Source: CAVRXQ01 sp963849105
GTDB lineage: Bacteria; Actinomycetota; Acidimicrobiia; Acidimicrobiales; Bog-793
NCBI GenBank assembly: GCA_963849105.1
Contig: CAWKGD010000003.1
Span: 897,520 to 961,519, forward strand
Direction of reading: 5' to 3'
Length of the DNA: 64,000 nucleotides
A program made the translations under genes and the position numbers. Below are positions 25,372 through 34,011 of this stretch, in pieces (the first letter of the stretch is position 1; each line of letters opens with the position of its first letter). The notes beneath the pieces were generated by a model. The model did no database searches and was not told the origin of the DNA. It saw nothing but the letters and a program-made list of their open reading frames with translations.

Positions 25372-25899
25372 CTAGGAGGCCCAGGCGGCACGCAGCCGAT
25401 TCGCCGTGTCGGACAGCGCTTCGGGCAGCACGCGCGCCGAGGCCACGGTCGTGATGAAGCTCGTGTCACCGATCCAGCGCGGCAGCACGTGGACGTGCAG
25501 GTGGTCCGGAAGCCCGGCGCCCGCCGCCCGCCCCAGGTTGACGCCGAGATTGAGGCCGTCGGGTCCGTACGCCGCCCGGATCGCGGCGACCGCGTCCCAG
25601 GTCGCCCTCCACAGCGCCTCGCTCTCTTCGTCGGTGAGCTCGTCGGGTTCGCGCACGTGGCGAGTCGGCATCACGAGAAGGTGGCCACTCGTGTAGGGGA
25701 ACGCGTTCAGCACTGCCGCGCTGAGCGGCCCACGGTGGACGACGAAATTCGAGGCGTCGGTACTTTCATCCTGCAGCAGACGGCAAAAGACGCAGCGCTC
25801 GGCCGCTTCTTCTCGGCCCGCCCCTGCGGATTCCGCCTCGTCGGCGACCGTCGCGACGTAGCTCGAGCGCCATCCCGCCCAGAGGTGATCGAGGCTCAC
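25372..25899 (-). CDS. HIT-family protein
   Basis: A 175-residue histidine-triad hydrolase or phosphorylase of nucleotides. The HIT motif reads GLPDHLHVHVLPRW with the catalytic His, and a Cys pair CVFCRLL near residue 38 is the metal-binding pair in the Ap4A-phosphorylase-like actinobacterial subgroup. SGHLLVMPTRHVREPDEL is also typical. Overlaps thrS by four bases and precedes the phosphatidyltransferase gene, the classical actinobacterial thrS-HIT-pgsA order. Confidence 0.92.
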   Translation of the reverse strand: MSLDHLWAGWRSSYVATVADEAESAGAGREEAAERCVFCRLLQDESTDASNFVVHRGPLSAAVLNAFPYTSGHLLVMPTRHVREPDELTDEESEALWRATWDAVAAIRAAYGPDGLNLGVNLGRAAGAGLPDHLHVHVLPRWIGDTSFITTVASARVLPEALSDTANRLRAAWAS

Positions 25900-27890
25900 G
25901 CCGCCTCGTCTGCTGGCCTGCCGCGCGCCGCGATCTCGGCGACGACGGACGCGACGAACTCGTCTAGCGGCACCCCGCGCTCGGGCTGGTCCGAACCGCG
26001 GCGGTTGACACCGACGGTGCCCTGCTCGACGTCGTCGTCGCCGACGACGATGACGTGCGGAATCTTTTCCAGCTTCGCTCGCCGCACCCGTGCCCCGAGC
26101 GGTTCTTCCGCCTCGTCGAGGTCGACGCGCACCTGCGCGTCTCGCAGCGCGTCGGCGACCTTTACGGCGTATGCCGCGTTCGCATCACGGACCGGAAGGA
26201 CGCGCACCTGCGTCGGCATCAGCCACGTCGGAAGCGCGCCCGCGTAATGCTCGAGCAAGATCCCGAAGAACCGTTCGACCGAACCGAACAACGCCCGGTG
26301 AATCATGCGCGGACGGTGACGCTCGTTGTCGGCACCGACGTAGGAGAGATCAAAACGAGTCGGCAGTTGGAAATCGACCTGGATCGTCGACAGCTGCCAT
26401 CTCCGCCCGACCGCGTCGCGCATGTGGACATCGATCTTCGGCGCGTAGAAGGCGCCCTCACCTTCGGCAACCACGTATGGGAGCCCAGATGCCTCGATCG
26501 CGTCCCGCAACGCGGCGGTCGCTTCCTCCCATTCCTCGGGTTCGCCAACGAACTCGTCCGGACGCGTCGCGAGTTCCGCCTCGAACTCGCTCAATCCGAA
26601 GGCGCGCAGCACCTCCAGGACGAAAGAAAGCAGCGAACGGAGCTCATCGGCGAGCTGCTCGGGTGCGCAAAAGATGTGCGCGTCGTCCTGGGTGAGTCCG
26701 CGCACGCGCGTCAGGCCGTGGATGACCCCGGACCGCTCGAAGCGGTAGACGGTGGCGAATTCGTACAGCCGCATCGGCAGCTCGCGGTACGAACGCGAAC
26801 GGTCCTTGTAGATGAGGATGTGCATCGGGCAGTTCATCGGCTTCGGGTAGTACGTCGCGCCTTCCATCTCCATTGGCGGGTACATGTTCGGCGCGTACCA
26901 GCCGAGATGACCCGAGGTCTCGAACAGCGTCGACTTCGAGATATGGGGCGTCCACACCTGCTCGTAACCGTGTGTGCGGTGCATTTGGCGGGAGTAGTCC
27001 TCCATCACCTGGCGAATCAGCGCGCCCTTGGGATGAAAGACGGGGAGCCCGCTTCCGATCTCCGGCGGGAAGTGGAACAGATCGAGCTCTGCCCCGATGC
27101 GGCGGTGGTCGCGACGTTCGGCTTCTTCCAATCGGTGCAAGTAATCGCGGAGCGCAGCGTCCGACTCCCAGGCCGTGCCGTAGATCCGCTGCAGCTGCGG
27201 ACGTCGCTCGTCGCCGCGCCAGTACGACCCGGCGACGCGCGTCAACTTGAAGTGCCCGAGCCGGTCCGTCGAAGGCACGTGCGGTCCCCGGCACAGATCA
27301 ATGAACGTTTCGCTGTTGCGATACGTCGAGATCGTCGCGGTGCCAGAAGGCGCTTCGTGCGCGAGCTCCGGATCGGCGGTCCCTTTCCCCTCGGCGACCG
27401 TCTCGATGATCTCTTTTTTGAAGGGCTGGTGGGCGAAGATCGCGAGTCCCTCTTTGATGTCGTGTTCTTCGCGGACGAACGGTTGCCCTTCTCCGACGAT
27501 CTCGCGCATCTCGCCCTCGATCACCGACAGGTCCTCTTCGGAAAAGTGCCGGCCACCCGGCAGCTCGAAGTCGTAGTAGAAGCCGTCGGTGATCGCCGGA
27601 CCGATCGCGAAATGCGCGCCGGGATACAGGCGCAGCACGGCCTGGGCCATCACGTGTGCGGTCGAGTGGCGGATGACGTCGCGTCCCTCGCCGGAATCCC
27701 CCGTCACGACGCGCACGCGATCGCCGTCGTGAAGCGGCGTGCTCAGGTCGACGAGTGCGCCGTTCACCTCCGCCGCGACCGCGTCCTTCGCGAGCCGTCG
27801 TCCGATCGCCGAAGCGAGATCGCCGATTGTCGCGCCGTCGCCGAGTTCGCGCGCTGACCCATCGGCGACGGTGACGGTTATGGGCGACAC
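25896..27890 (-). CDS. thrS: Threonyl-tRNA synthetase
   Basis: A 664-residue class II synthetase. Residues 1-60 are the TGS domain; the editing domain has the HxxxH zinc motif in RHSTAHVMAQAVLRLYPG; the catalytic core includes YPKPMNCPMHILIYKD (catalytic Cys ligand of zinc), motif 2 FERSGVIHGLTRVRGLTQDDAHIF, and the anticodon-binding domain at the C terminus. GTG 27890 gives the full TGS domain, with AAAGGAG about 14 bases upstream. I see no T-box in the 139 bases before it. Confidence 0.97.
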   Translation of the reverse strand: MSPITVTVADGSARELGDGATIGDLASAIGRRLAKDAVAAEVNGALVDLSTPLHDGDRVRVVTGDSGEGRDVIRHSTAHVMAQAVLRLYPGAHFAIGPAITDGFYYDFELPGGRHFSEEDLSVIEGEMREIVGEGQPFVREEHDIKEGLAIFAHQPFKKEIIETVAEGKGTADPELAHEAPSGTATISTYRNSETFIDLCRGPHVPSTDRLGHFKLTRVAGSYWRGDERRPQLQRIYGTAWESDAALRDYLHRLEEAERRDHRRIGAELDLFHFPPEIGSGLPVFHPKGALIRQVMEDYSRQMHRTHGYEQVWTPHISKSTLFETSGHLGWYAPNMYPPMEMEGATYYPKPMNCPMHILIYKDRSRSYRELPMRLYEFATVYRFERSGVIHGLTRVRGLTQDDAHIFCAPEQLADELRSLLSFVLEVLRAFGLSEFEAELATRPDEFVGEPEEWEEATAALRDAIEASGLPYVVAEGEGAFYAPKIDVHMRDAVGRRWQLSTIQVDFQLPTRFDLSYVGADNERHRPRMIHRALFGSVERFFGILLEHYAGALPTWLMPTQVRVLPVRDANAAYAVKVADALRDAQVRVDLDEAEEPLGARVRRAKLEKIPHVIVVGDDDVEQGTVGVNRRGSDQPERGVPLDEFVASVVAEIAARGRPADEAA

Positions 27891-28029
27891 GGCGTCGGCT
27901 CGCTCCTTTGGATGATTGGGCGCAGAACGACGCCGCGCCCGACTGGTGGGCAGGCAGCCTACCGGCCGTTCTCGCAGCTCATCGTGGTGGGAAGTCGGAG
28001 CACACGTGGCACGGCGCCGCTGTCGAGAC

Positions 28030-29142
28030 TCAGAGCTGCAAGCCGAGCAGCTCGGCCGCCGCGCTCACTCCTTCGCCGCGTCGCGCCGCCGCATCGAGCG
28101 CCGCGTACGCGCCCGGCACGTCCAAGTCGTCGTCGAGCGAGCCGCGCACTCCCTCGATCGCCCCCTCCCCCACCCCGGACCGCCGCCAGCGCGCGACGCG
28201 CTCGTCGGACTCGTGAATAACTTTGTCGGTCCAATCAAGCGGCGATCGGTAGTGGTGCGAGCTCAGCGCGACCCGCACGACCGTCGGGTCAAACTCCTTC
28301 AACAAATCGCCGACAAAAACTAGGTTCTTCTTCGACTTCGACATCTTCTCGCCGTTCAGCAGGACCATCCCGGCGTGCAGCCAGTGGTGGACGAACGGCT
28401 CCCCGGTGACAGCCTCGGATTGCGCTGCCTCGCATTCGTGGTGCGGAAAGATGAGATCGCTGCCGCCGCCGTGCAGATCGACGGTTGTCCCGAGCTCGCG
28501 CATCGCGAGCGCGGAGCATTCGATGTGCCAACCCGGCCGCCCGGGTCCCCAAAGCGACTGCCACGACGGCTCGTCGGAGAGCGAAGGCTGCCACAGAACG
28601 AAGTCGAGCGGGTCATCCTTCGCCGGGTCGTCGACGTTGCCGCCGTTTTGCTTGGCGAGGTCGAGCATCTCGGCGCGATCGAGGTGACTGAGCTGGCCAA
28701 AGCGCGGGAACGACGAGACGTCGAAGTAGACGCCGCCACTGGCCTGGTAGGCGTGGCCGGAGGCGAGCACCATGCCGATGAATCCCAAGATGTCGGGAAT
28801 CGCTGAGGTCGCGCGTGGCTCGGAAAAGCTCGGGAGGAGGTTGAGCGCTCGCATCTGATCGTCGAAGTGCGCGACCTCTTCCGCGGCGAGATCGAGGTAG
28901 TGGACGTGGCGCTCGCGCGCCTCACGCAAGATGTCGTCATCGACGTCGGTGACGTTGCGAACGCTACGCGTCTCATGTCCGAGATCGCGCAATCGCCGTT
29001 GCACGTTGTCATAGACGATGTAGGTCGCGGCGTGACCGAGGTGCGCCGACTCGTACGGCGTGATGCCGCAGGTGTAGATCGACACTGTCCGGCCCGGTTT
29101 GAACGGCACCACCTCTCTGCGCGCCGTGTCGTACAGGCGCAT
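28030..29142 (-). CDS. mshC: Cysteine:1D-myo-inositol 2-amino-2-deoxy-glucopyranoside ligase MshC
   Basis: Third step of mycothiol synthesis: adenylates cysteine and couples it to GlcN-inositol. A 370-residue class I synthetase-like enzyme related to CysS but with the MshC version of the HIGH motif, YTCGITPYESAHLGHAATY, and KMSKSKKNLVF. Zinc-ligand Cys are in TCGIT and ECSA, with downstream PHHECE. It lacks most of the CysS anticodon domain, as MshC does. ATG 29142 comes two bases after the stop of the F420 reductase gene; a GTG at 29205 would add 21 residues. Shows that the organism makes mycothiol. Confidence 0.92.
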   Translation of the reverse strand: MRLYDTARREVVPFKPGRTVSIYTCGITPYESAHLGHAATYIVYDNVQRRLRDLGHETRSVRNVTDVDDDILREARERHVHYLDLAAEEVAHFDDQMRALNLLPSFSEPRATSAIPDILGFIGMVLASGHAYQASGGVYFDVSSFPRFGQLSHLDRAEMLDLAKQNGGNVDDPAKDDPLDFVLWQPSLSDEPSWQSLWGPGRPGWHIECSALAMRELGTTVDLHGGGSDLIFPHHECEAAQSEAVTGEPFVHHWLHAGMVLLNGEKMSKSKKNLVFVGDLLKEFDPTVVRVALSSHHYRSPLDWTDKVIHESDERVARWRRSGVGEGAIEGVRGSLDDDLDVPGAYAALDAAARRGEGVSAAAELLGLQL

Positions 29143-29144
29143 CG

Positions 29145-29822
29145 TCACTCGTGACGCCCATCTGGCTCGATCGGCACCCCCGTCAGGCGCAGGGTTGTGT
29201 GGCACCTGTAGCGCACGTTCACGTTGACGAGCACGGCGGTGAGCGACTCGACCGCACCGGCGGCAGCCAGTGATCCGGCGCGCAAGGCGCGCAGTCCCGG
29301 GATGGACTCGACGAACGCGACAGTCGCTTGAGCGGCGGCGTCGTCGTCGGCACAGACGAGGACGTCGGATTCGATCGGGTGCTCGACGTCGGCGAACTCC
29401 TTTGCCGGCAGGTGGTGGAAGGCGGCTGTGACCTTCGTCCCGGGGAGCAGCGCCTGGACCGTCGCAGCGATCGAGCCCCGTGCCGGCAGGACGGGCTGCA
29501 GCTCGCCGCCGATGCGGTTCATCCCGTTTGCCATCGAGATCAGCAAACGGCCCGAGAGCTCCGCGACGAGTGCCTGGGCGGTTTCGGTCGCGGCCTCATG
29601 GGCCGTCGCCAACACGACGAGATCAGACGCGGCGGCGAAGTCGTTCGTCACGCCGGCGATCTCGAGGGCGTGGCGGGGCCAGTGCTCACGGATCTCTTTT
29701 GCGACCGAGGCGGCCCGCGCTTCGTCACGTGAGCCGAGCGCGACCGCGGCTCCGGTCGCTGCGACCCTCGCGGCGAGGGCCCGGCCAGCCGGACCGGTCC
29801 CACCGAGGATCCCCACCTGCAT
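29145..29822 (-). CDS. fno: F420-dependent NADP+ oxidoreductase (NADPH:F420 reductase)
   Basis: Moves hydride between NADPH and coenzyme F420. The 225-residue protein starts MQVGILGGTGPAGRALAAR, the F420/NADP Rossmann motif, has VVLATAHEAATETAQAL and ends in the family's FFSLG-like tail region with NVNVRYRCHTTLRLTG. I start at ATG 29822; the open frame extends 16 codons upstream through an MFS gene. It lies between mshC and an exporter gene. Its presence implies that F420 is made, although no F420 biosynthesis gene is in the window. Confidence 0.9.
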   Translation of the reverse strand: MQVGILGGTGPAGRALAARVAATGAAVALGSRDEARAASVAKEIREHWPRHALEIAGVTNDFAAASDLVVLATAHEAATETAQALVAELSGRLLISMANGMNRIGGELQPVLPARGSIAATVQALLPGTKVTAAFHHLPAKEFADVEHPIESDVLVCADDDAAAQATVAFVESIPGLRALRAGSLAAAGAVESLTAVLVNVNVRYRCHTTLRLTGVPIEPDGRHE

Positions 29823-29826
29823 TGCC

Positions 29827-31098
29827 TCAGACCTCCGTTTCATCGGGCGGCGCGACGTGCGCCTCGCCAAGTCCTGTTGGACGGTACCGGGAAAACCGCG
29901 GCAGGAGCCTCATCAGGACCGCGACCCCGGCGAGACAGGCGACGCCGCCGATCAGCACGGAGTCCACCGCACCGACCACCGAGGCGACGGCTCCCGATTC
30001 GAGATCGCCGAGTCGCGGTCCCCCCGTGACCACTGCGGTCTGCACCGCCTGCAGCCGGCCGGAGAGTTCGCGCGGCGCTTCGAACTGCAAGATCGCGCCG
30101 CGAAACACCGCCGAGATGACATCGGCGGCGCCAGCGATCATCAAGACGATGAACGCGACCACGAGTTCCGTCGTGAGGCCGAACCCGGTGATTGCGAGAC
30201 CCCAGATCGTCACGGCGATTAACACCGCGAGACCCTGGCGCCTGATCGAGGTGACCCATCCGGTGAGGGCCGCGCCGACGAACGCCCCCGTCGCGACCCC
30301 GGCGTACAGCAGCCCGACGGTGCCCGCTCCGCCGTGGAAGCGGCTGATCGCGAGCGCCGGGAAGAGCGCTCGGGGCATGCCGAAGACCATTGCGTTGATA
30401 TCGATGAGGAACACGCCCTGCAGGACCTGGTGACCGCGGAGATAGCGCAGACCGTCGAGGATCTCGCGCGCCGCGAACGCCCGCGCCGGGGCCGCCCGCT
30501 CGGGCATGACGAGACGGAACACGGCGGCGAGGGAGAACGCGAAGGTGGCGACGTCGGCGAGGTAGGCGCCCTCAGTCCCAAACCGCCCGATGAGCAAGCC
30601 GCCGAACGCGGGACCGACGATCGCCGTCGCGCCGAACAAGAGCTGCCAGAGCGCCGATGCCGAGGCGAGAAGGTCGCGGCTCACGAACTCGGCGACAAGG
30701 GCGGTACGTGTGGGGCTGTCGACCCCGGAGAACCCGGCGGCACAGGCGCTGGCGAGGAAGATGATCCACAGCTGCGGGCGACCGAGCGAGGCGTTGATCG
30801 CCAGCACCGCACTTGTCACGGCGAGCAGCGACTGCGTGGCGACGAGCAGCTTGCGCCGATCGATCCGGTCGGCGAGCGTGCCCCCGAAGAGCGATCCGAG
30901 GAGGAGCGGTCCGAGCTGGGAGAGACTCACAAGTCCGACGTCGAGCGTCGAATGGGTGAGGTGGTACACCTGGTACGGCACCGCGACGACGGTGATCTGG
31001 TTGCCGAACATCGAGATCAGGTACCCGGACCACAGGCGGCGGTAGTTCGCCGACTCGCGCAGCGGGGTGATGTCGATCAGGACGCGTCGGCCGCGCAT
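29827..31098 (-). CDS. MFS transporter, EntS-like
   Basis: A 423-residue 12-helix major facilitator. The 2-3 loop GTLADRIDRRKLLVA and the 4-helix block LASACAAGFSGVDSPTRTALV, GRFGTEGAY and ALAISRFHGGAGTVGLLYA match the EntS/MFS_3 subfamily of exporters (enterobactin and drug efflux relatives). Starts ATG 31098. Substrate not determinable. It lies 43 bases downstream of the peroxiredoxin gene and ends next to the F420 reductase. Confidence 0.88.
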   Translation of the reverse strand: MRGRRVLIDITPLRESANYRRLWSGYLISMFGNQITVVAVPYQVYHLTHSTLDVGLVSLSQLGPLLLGSLFGGTLADRIDRRKLLVATQSLLAVTSAVLAINASLGRPQLWIIFLASACAAGFSGVDSPTRTALVAEFVSRDLLASASALWQLLFGATAIVGPAFGGLLIGRFGTEGAYLADVATFAFSLAAVFRLVMPERAAPARAFAAREILDGLRYLRGHQVLQGVFLIDINAMVFGMPRALFPALAISRFHGGAGTVGLLYAGVATGAFVGAALTGWVTSIRRQGLAVLIAVTIWGLAITGFGLTTELVVAFIVLMIAGAADVISAVFRGAILQFEAPRELSGRLQAVQTAVVTGGPRLGDLESGAVASVVGAVDSVLIGGVACLAGVAVLMRLLPRFSRYRPTGLGEAHVAPPDETEV

Positions 31099-31141
31099 CT
31101 TTTCGGGAAGAGATCTCGGATGAGCGCGGTTTCTGCTTGCG

Positions 31142-31591
31142 TCAGCGCGACCGCGTCCTGAGCACTTCGAGCGCGCGATCGGCGTGGGCGCGCATCCGCG
31201 TCTCGCTCTTGATCACAGCGAGGACACGCCGATCGGTGTCGATGACGTAGGTCCACCGCCGTGCCGGGAGGATCGACGATTCGCGCCGGGTCCCAAAGGA
31301 TTCGGCGACAGCCCCGTCGGGATCGGAGAGCAACGGGTAGTCGAAGGCGTTCTTTGTCGAAAAGTCGCTCTGTTTCTGCACTGGGTCTCGGCTGATCCCG
31401 ATTCGTTGCACACCGAGCGCCGCGAATTCCGGGCCGAGGTCACGGAAGTGACGGCACTCGATCGAGCAGCCAACGGTCATCGCGGCAGGGTAGAAGAAGA
31501 GCACGACCGGCCCGTTGGCGAGGAACTCGCTGAGACTCCTGGTTGCCCCCGTGTCGTCAGGAAGGGAGAAGTCCGGCACCAACCCCCCCAC
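31142..31591 (-). CDS. Thioredoxin-dependent peroxiredoxin, Bcp/PrxQ type
   Basis: A 149-residue peroxidase that reduces peroxides with a catalytic Cys. GLVPDFSLPDDTGATRSLSE and VVLFFYPAAMTVGCSIECRH (Cys42, Cys46) are the fold markers; the usual PrxQ pair is C-x4-C but here the second Cys is one place earlier (C-x3-C). GTG 31591 is chosen because GGGAGGACTCGCA precedes it and the fold begins there; a longer frame to 32206 has no support. Divergent from the EF-G paralogue with 91 bases between them. Confidence 0.85.
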   Translation of the reverse strand: MGGLVPDFSLPDDTGATRSLSEFLANGPVVLFFYPAAMTVGCSIECRHFRDLGPEFAALGVQRIGISRDPVQKQSDFSTKNAFDYPLLSDPDGAVAESFGTRRESSILPARRWTYVIDTDRRVLAVIKSETRMRAHADRALEVLRTRSR

Positions 31592-31682
31592 TGCGAGTCC
31601 TCCCAAAAGGGCCCCCTCCGCTCTCGCCGCCGACAAAGCGCCAGCGTACGATGCGGGATCCGTACGCACGGTTCCAAAGGGG

Positions 31683-33749
31683 GTGCGGGCGTTGCCCATC
31701 AGTTCGCCGAAGCAGATCCGCAATGTCGCGTTGATCGGACACGGGGGATCCGGGAAAACGACGCTCACCGAATCGCTGCTCCATCTTTCGGGCGCGATCA
31801 CACGGCAAGGACGCGTCGAAGACGGCACGACCGTTTCGGACTTCGAACCCGAAGAAGTGAAACGCCACATGTCGGTCTCGCTCGCCCTCGCGCCGATCGA
31901 ATGGGAAGGCTTCAAGGTCAACTTGATCGACACGCCCGGCTTCGCGGACTTCATCGGCGAGGTTGAGCTGGCGCTCGACGTCTGCGATGTCGCCGTTCTG
32001 GTCGTGTCGGCGGTAGAAGGCGTCGAGGTGCAGACCGAAGCGGTGTGGCGGCTCGCGGAAAAGCGCAATCTTCCCCGCGTCGTTTTCATCAACAAGCTCG
32101 ATCGAGAGCGCGCCGACTTCACCCAGACCCTCGATGCGTTGCGCGAACGATTCGGCACCGGCATCGCGCCGCTGGAGCTGCCGATCGGTACGGAATCGGA
32201 GTTCAAGGGCGTCGCGGACCTGCTCGCGGACGAGGCGATCTTCTACGAATCCGGCAAGCGGACGAGCGCGGCGATCCCCGACGACATGGCCGATCTCGAG
32301 CATCGCGTCCGTGACACGCTCGTCGAAGGAATCGTCGTCGCCGACGACACGATGATGGAGCGCTACCTCGAAGGAGACATTCCCTCGCCGGCTGAGCTCG
32401 AGTCGACGCTCGCTGCCGGCGTCGCGGCGGGATCGGTCTTCCCCGTGCTCTGCGGATCGGCGGTAAACGGAGTCGGTCTGGACCGGTTGCTCACCTTTGT
32501 CACCGAGATCCCGCCGGATCGCAAGGTGCACGCGAAGGCGGGCGACCAGGAGATCGAGATCGCTGACGACGCGAGCGCGGAGCCACTCGCTCGCGTCTTC
32601 AAGACGACGCTCGATCCGTTCGTCGGCCGGATCTCGCTCGTCCAAGTCGTCTCGGGAACGCTCAAGCCCGACATCGTCCTGTTCAATCCGCGTACGCGTG
32701 CTGAAGAACGGCTCCACGTGCTGGAGACGATGCGCGGCAAGGAAGCGACCCCGGTCGCGCACGCGCTCGCCGGCGACGTCGTCGCGGTCCCGAAGCTCGC
32801 CGAGACGCGGACCGGGGACACGCTCGCACCGAAGGGTTCCCCGGTCGTGATCGCGTTCTCCGAGCCGACCGCGCCGACGTATTCGGTCGCCGTGCGGCCG
32901 AGGACCGCCGGCGACGAGGACCGGATGATGACCGGGCTGCAGCGTCTCCAGGAGGAAGATTCGTCGATCGCCGTGCGCCGCAACGACGAGACCCACCAGA
33001 CGGTGCTTTCGGGGATGGGCGAGACCCATATCCAGGTAACCTGCGAGCGCCTGCACCGCAAGTTCACCGTCGACCTCGAGCTCGAGGAGCTGCGCGTGCC
33101 GTTCCGGGAGACGATCACGAAACCCGCTGACGCGGAGGGCCGTCACAAGAAGCAGACCGGCGGCCACGGACAGTTCGGCGTCGTCCACCTGATCATCGAG
33201 CCCCTCGATCGGGGAAGCGGTTTCGAGTTCGTCGACAAGATCGTTGGCGGCGCGATCCCGCGTCAGTTCATTCCGGCGGTCGAAAAAGGAGTCCGGCGCG
33301 CGATGGGTCAGGGCGGCAACTACGGCTTCCCAGTCGTCGACGTCCGCGTGATCTGCGATGACGGGAAATTCCACACCGTCGACTCCTCGGAGGCGAGCTT
33401 CGAGATGGCGGGCGCCCTCGGTTTCGGACTTGCATTCGAAAAGGCGGCCCCTGTCGCGCTGGAGCCGATCGACAAAGTCGTCGTCACCTGCCCGGCCCGG
33501 CTGCAGGGCGATGTGCTCGGTGACCTCAACTCACGCCGCGGACGCGTCCTCGGGAGTTCGGCCGACGGCGACGGCGACCAGACGATCGAAGCGCTCGTCC
33601 CCGAGAGTGAACTCGGTCGCTACGCCGCCGAGCTCCGCTCACTGACGGGTGGCCGGGGCAAGTTCTCCGCCAGTTTCGACCACTACGCGGAGTTGCCGGC
33701 GCACCTTGCCGAGCGCCTTGAAAAGAAGAAGGCGGCTGCCGCGAGCTGA
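31683..33749 (+). CDS. fusA2: Elongation factor G paralogue (EF-G2 type)
   Basis: A 688-residue translational GTPase. Domains I-V are present: P-loop ALIGHGGSGKTTLTES, DTPGFADFIGEVELAL, NKLDRERAD; domain IV has GGHGQFGVVHLI. The P-loop GHGGSGKT differs from the canonical GHVDAGKT of ribosomal EF-G and marks the second EF-G-like clade known as FusA2/EF-G-II. GTG 31683 follows CCAAAGGGG; TTG 31692 is an alternative. Because the canonical fusA is elsewhere, this is inferred to be the extra copy; its cellular role differs among species and is not shown here. Confidence 0.9.
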   Translation: MRALPISSPKQIRNVALIGHGGSGKTTLTESLLHLSGAITRQGRVEDGTTVSDFEPEEVKRHMSVSLALAPIEWEGFKVNLIDTPGFADFIGEVELALDVCDVAVLVVSAVEGVEVQTEAVWRLAEKRNLPRVVFINKLDRERADFTQTLDALRERFGTGIAPLELPIGTESEFKGVADLLADEAIFYESGKRTSAAIPDDMADLEHRVRDTLVEGIVVADDTMMERYLEGDIPSPAELESTLAAGVAAGSVFPVLCGSAVNGVGLDRLLTFVTEIPPDRKVHAKAGDQEIEIADDASAEPLARVFKTTLDPFVGRISLVQVVSGTLKPDIVLFNPRTRAEERLHVLETMRGKEATPVAHALAGDVVAVPKLAETRTGDTLAPKGSPVVIAFSEPTAPTYSVAVRPRTAGDEDRMMTGLQRLQEEDSSIAVRRNDETHQTVLSGMGETHIQVTCERLHRKFTVDLELEELRVPFRETITKPADAEGRHKKQTGGHGQFGVVHLIIEPLDRGSGFEFVDKIVGGAIPRQFIPAVEKGVRRAMGQGGNYGFPVVDVRVICDDGKFHTVDSSEASFEMAGALGFGLAFEKAAPVALEPIDKVVVTCPARLQGDVLGDLNSRRGRVLGSSADGDGDQTIEALVPESELGRYAAELRSLTGGRGKFSASFDHYAELPAHLAERLEKKKAAAAS

Positions 33750-34011
33750 GCGGCGGTCGTTTCCAAGATCGACGACGCTGCGCCTTCTCGAGGTGCGACC
33801 AGAACGCGAAATCGTGAGAAGCACCTTGAGCACACGACTCCGGCCGGCGCGCCGCGCGAAGTGCTCGCCTGGTCCCCCGTCGCTCGCATCCGGTGGCTGG
33901 TGGCCATTCTCCTCCGCGGCATCTGCCGCATTACGTGCGTCGCGCGATGTGGCGGGATTCCTCATCGGGGAGCTGTAAGACCGTTGCGACTGGAGGGCGC
34001 GGCTCGCGACG

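Noticed and set aside
27891..28029. T-box leader for thrS
   Set aside because: No T-box consensus or specifier stem could be seen in the 139 bases.
33750..34011. Small gene between the EF-G paralogue and the ABC operon
   Set aside because: Frames there are short, lack ribosome binding sites and have no similarity; the gap is a convergent spacer.
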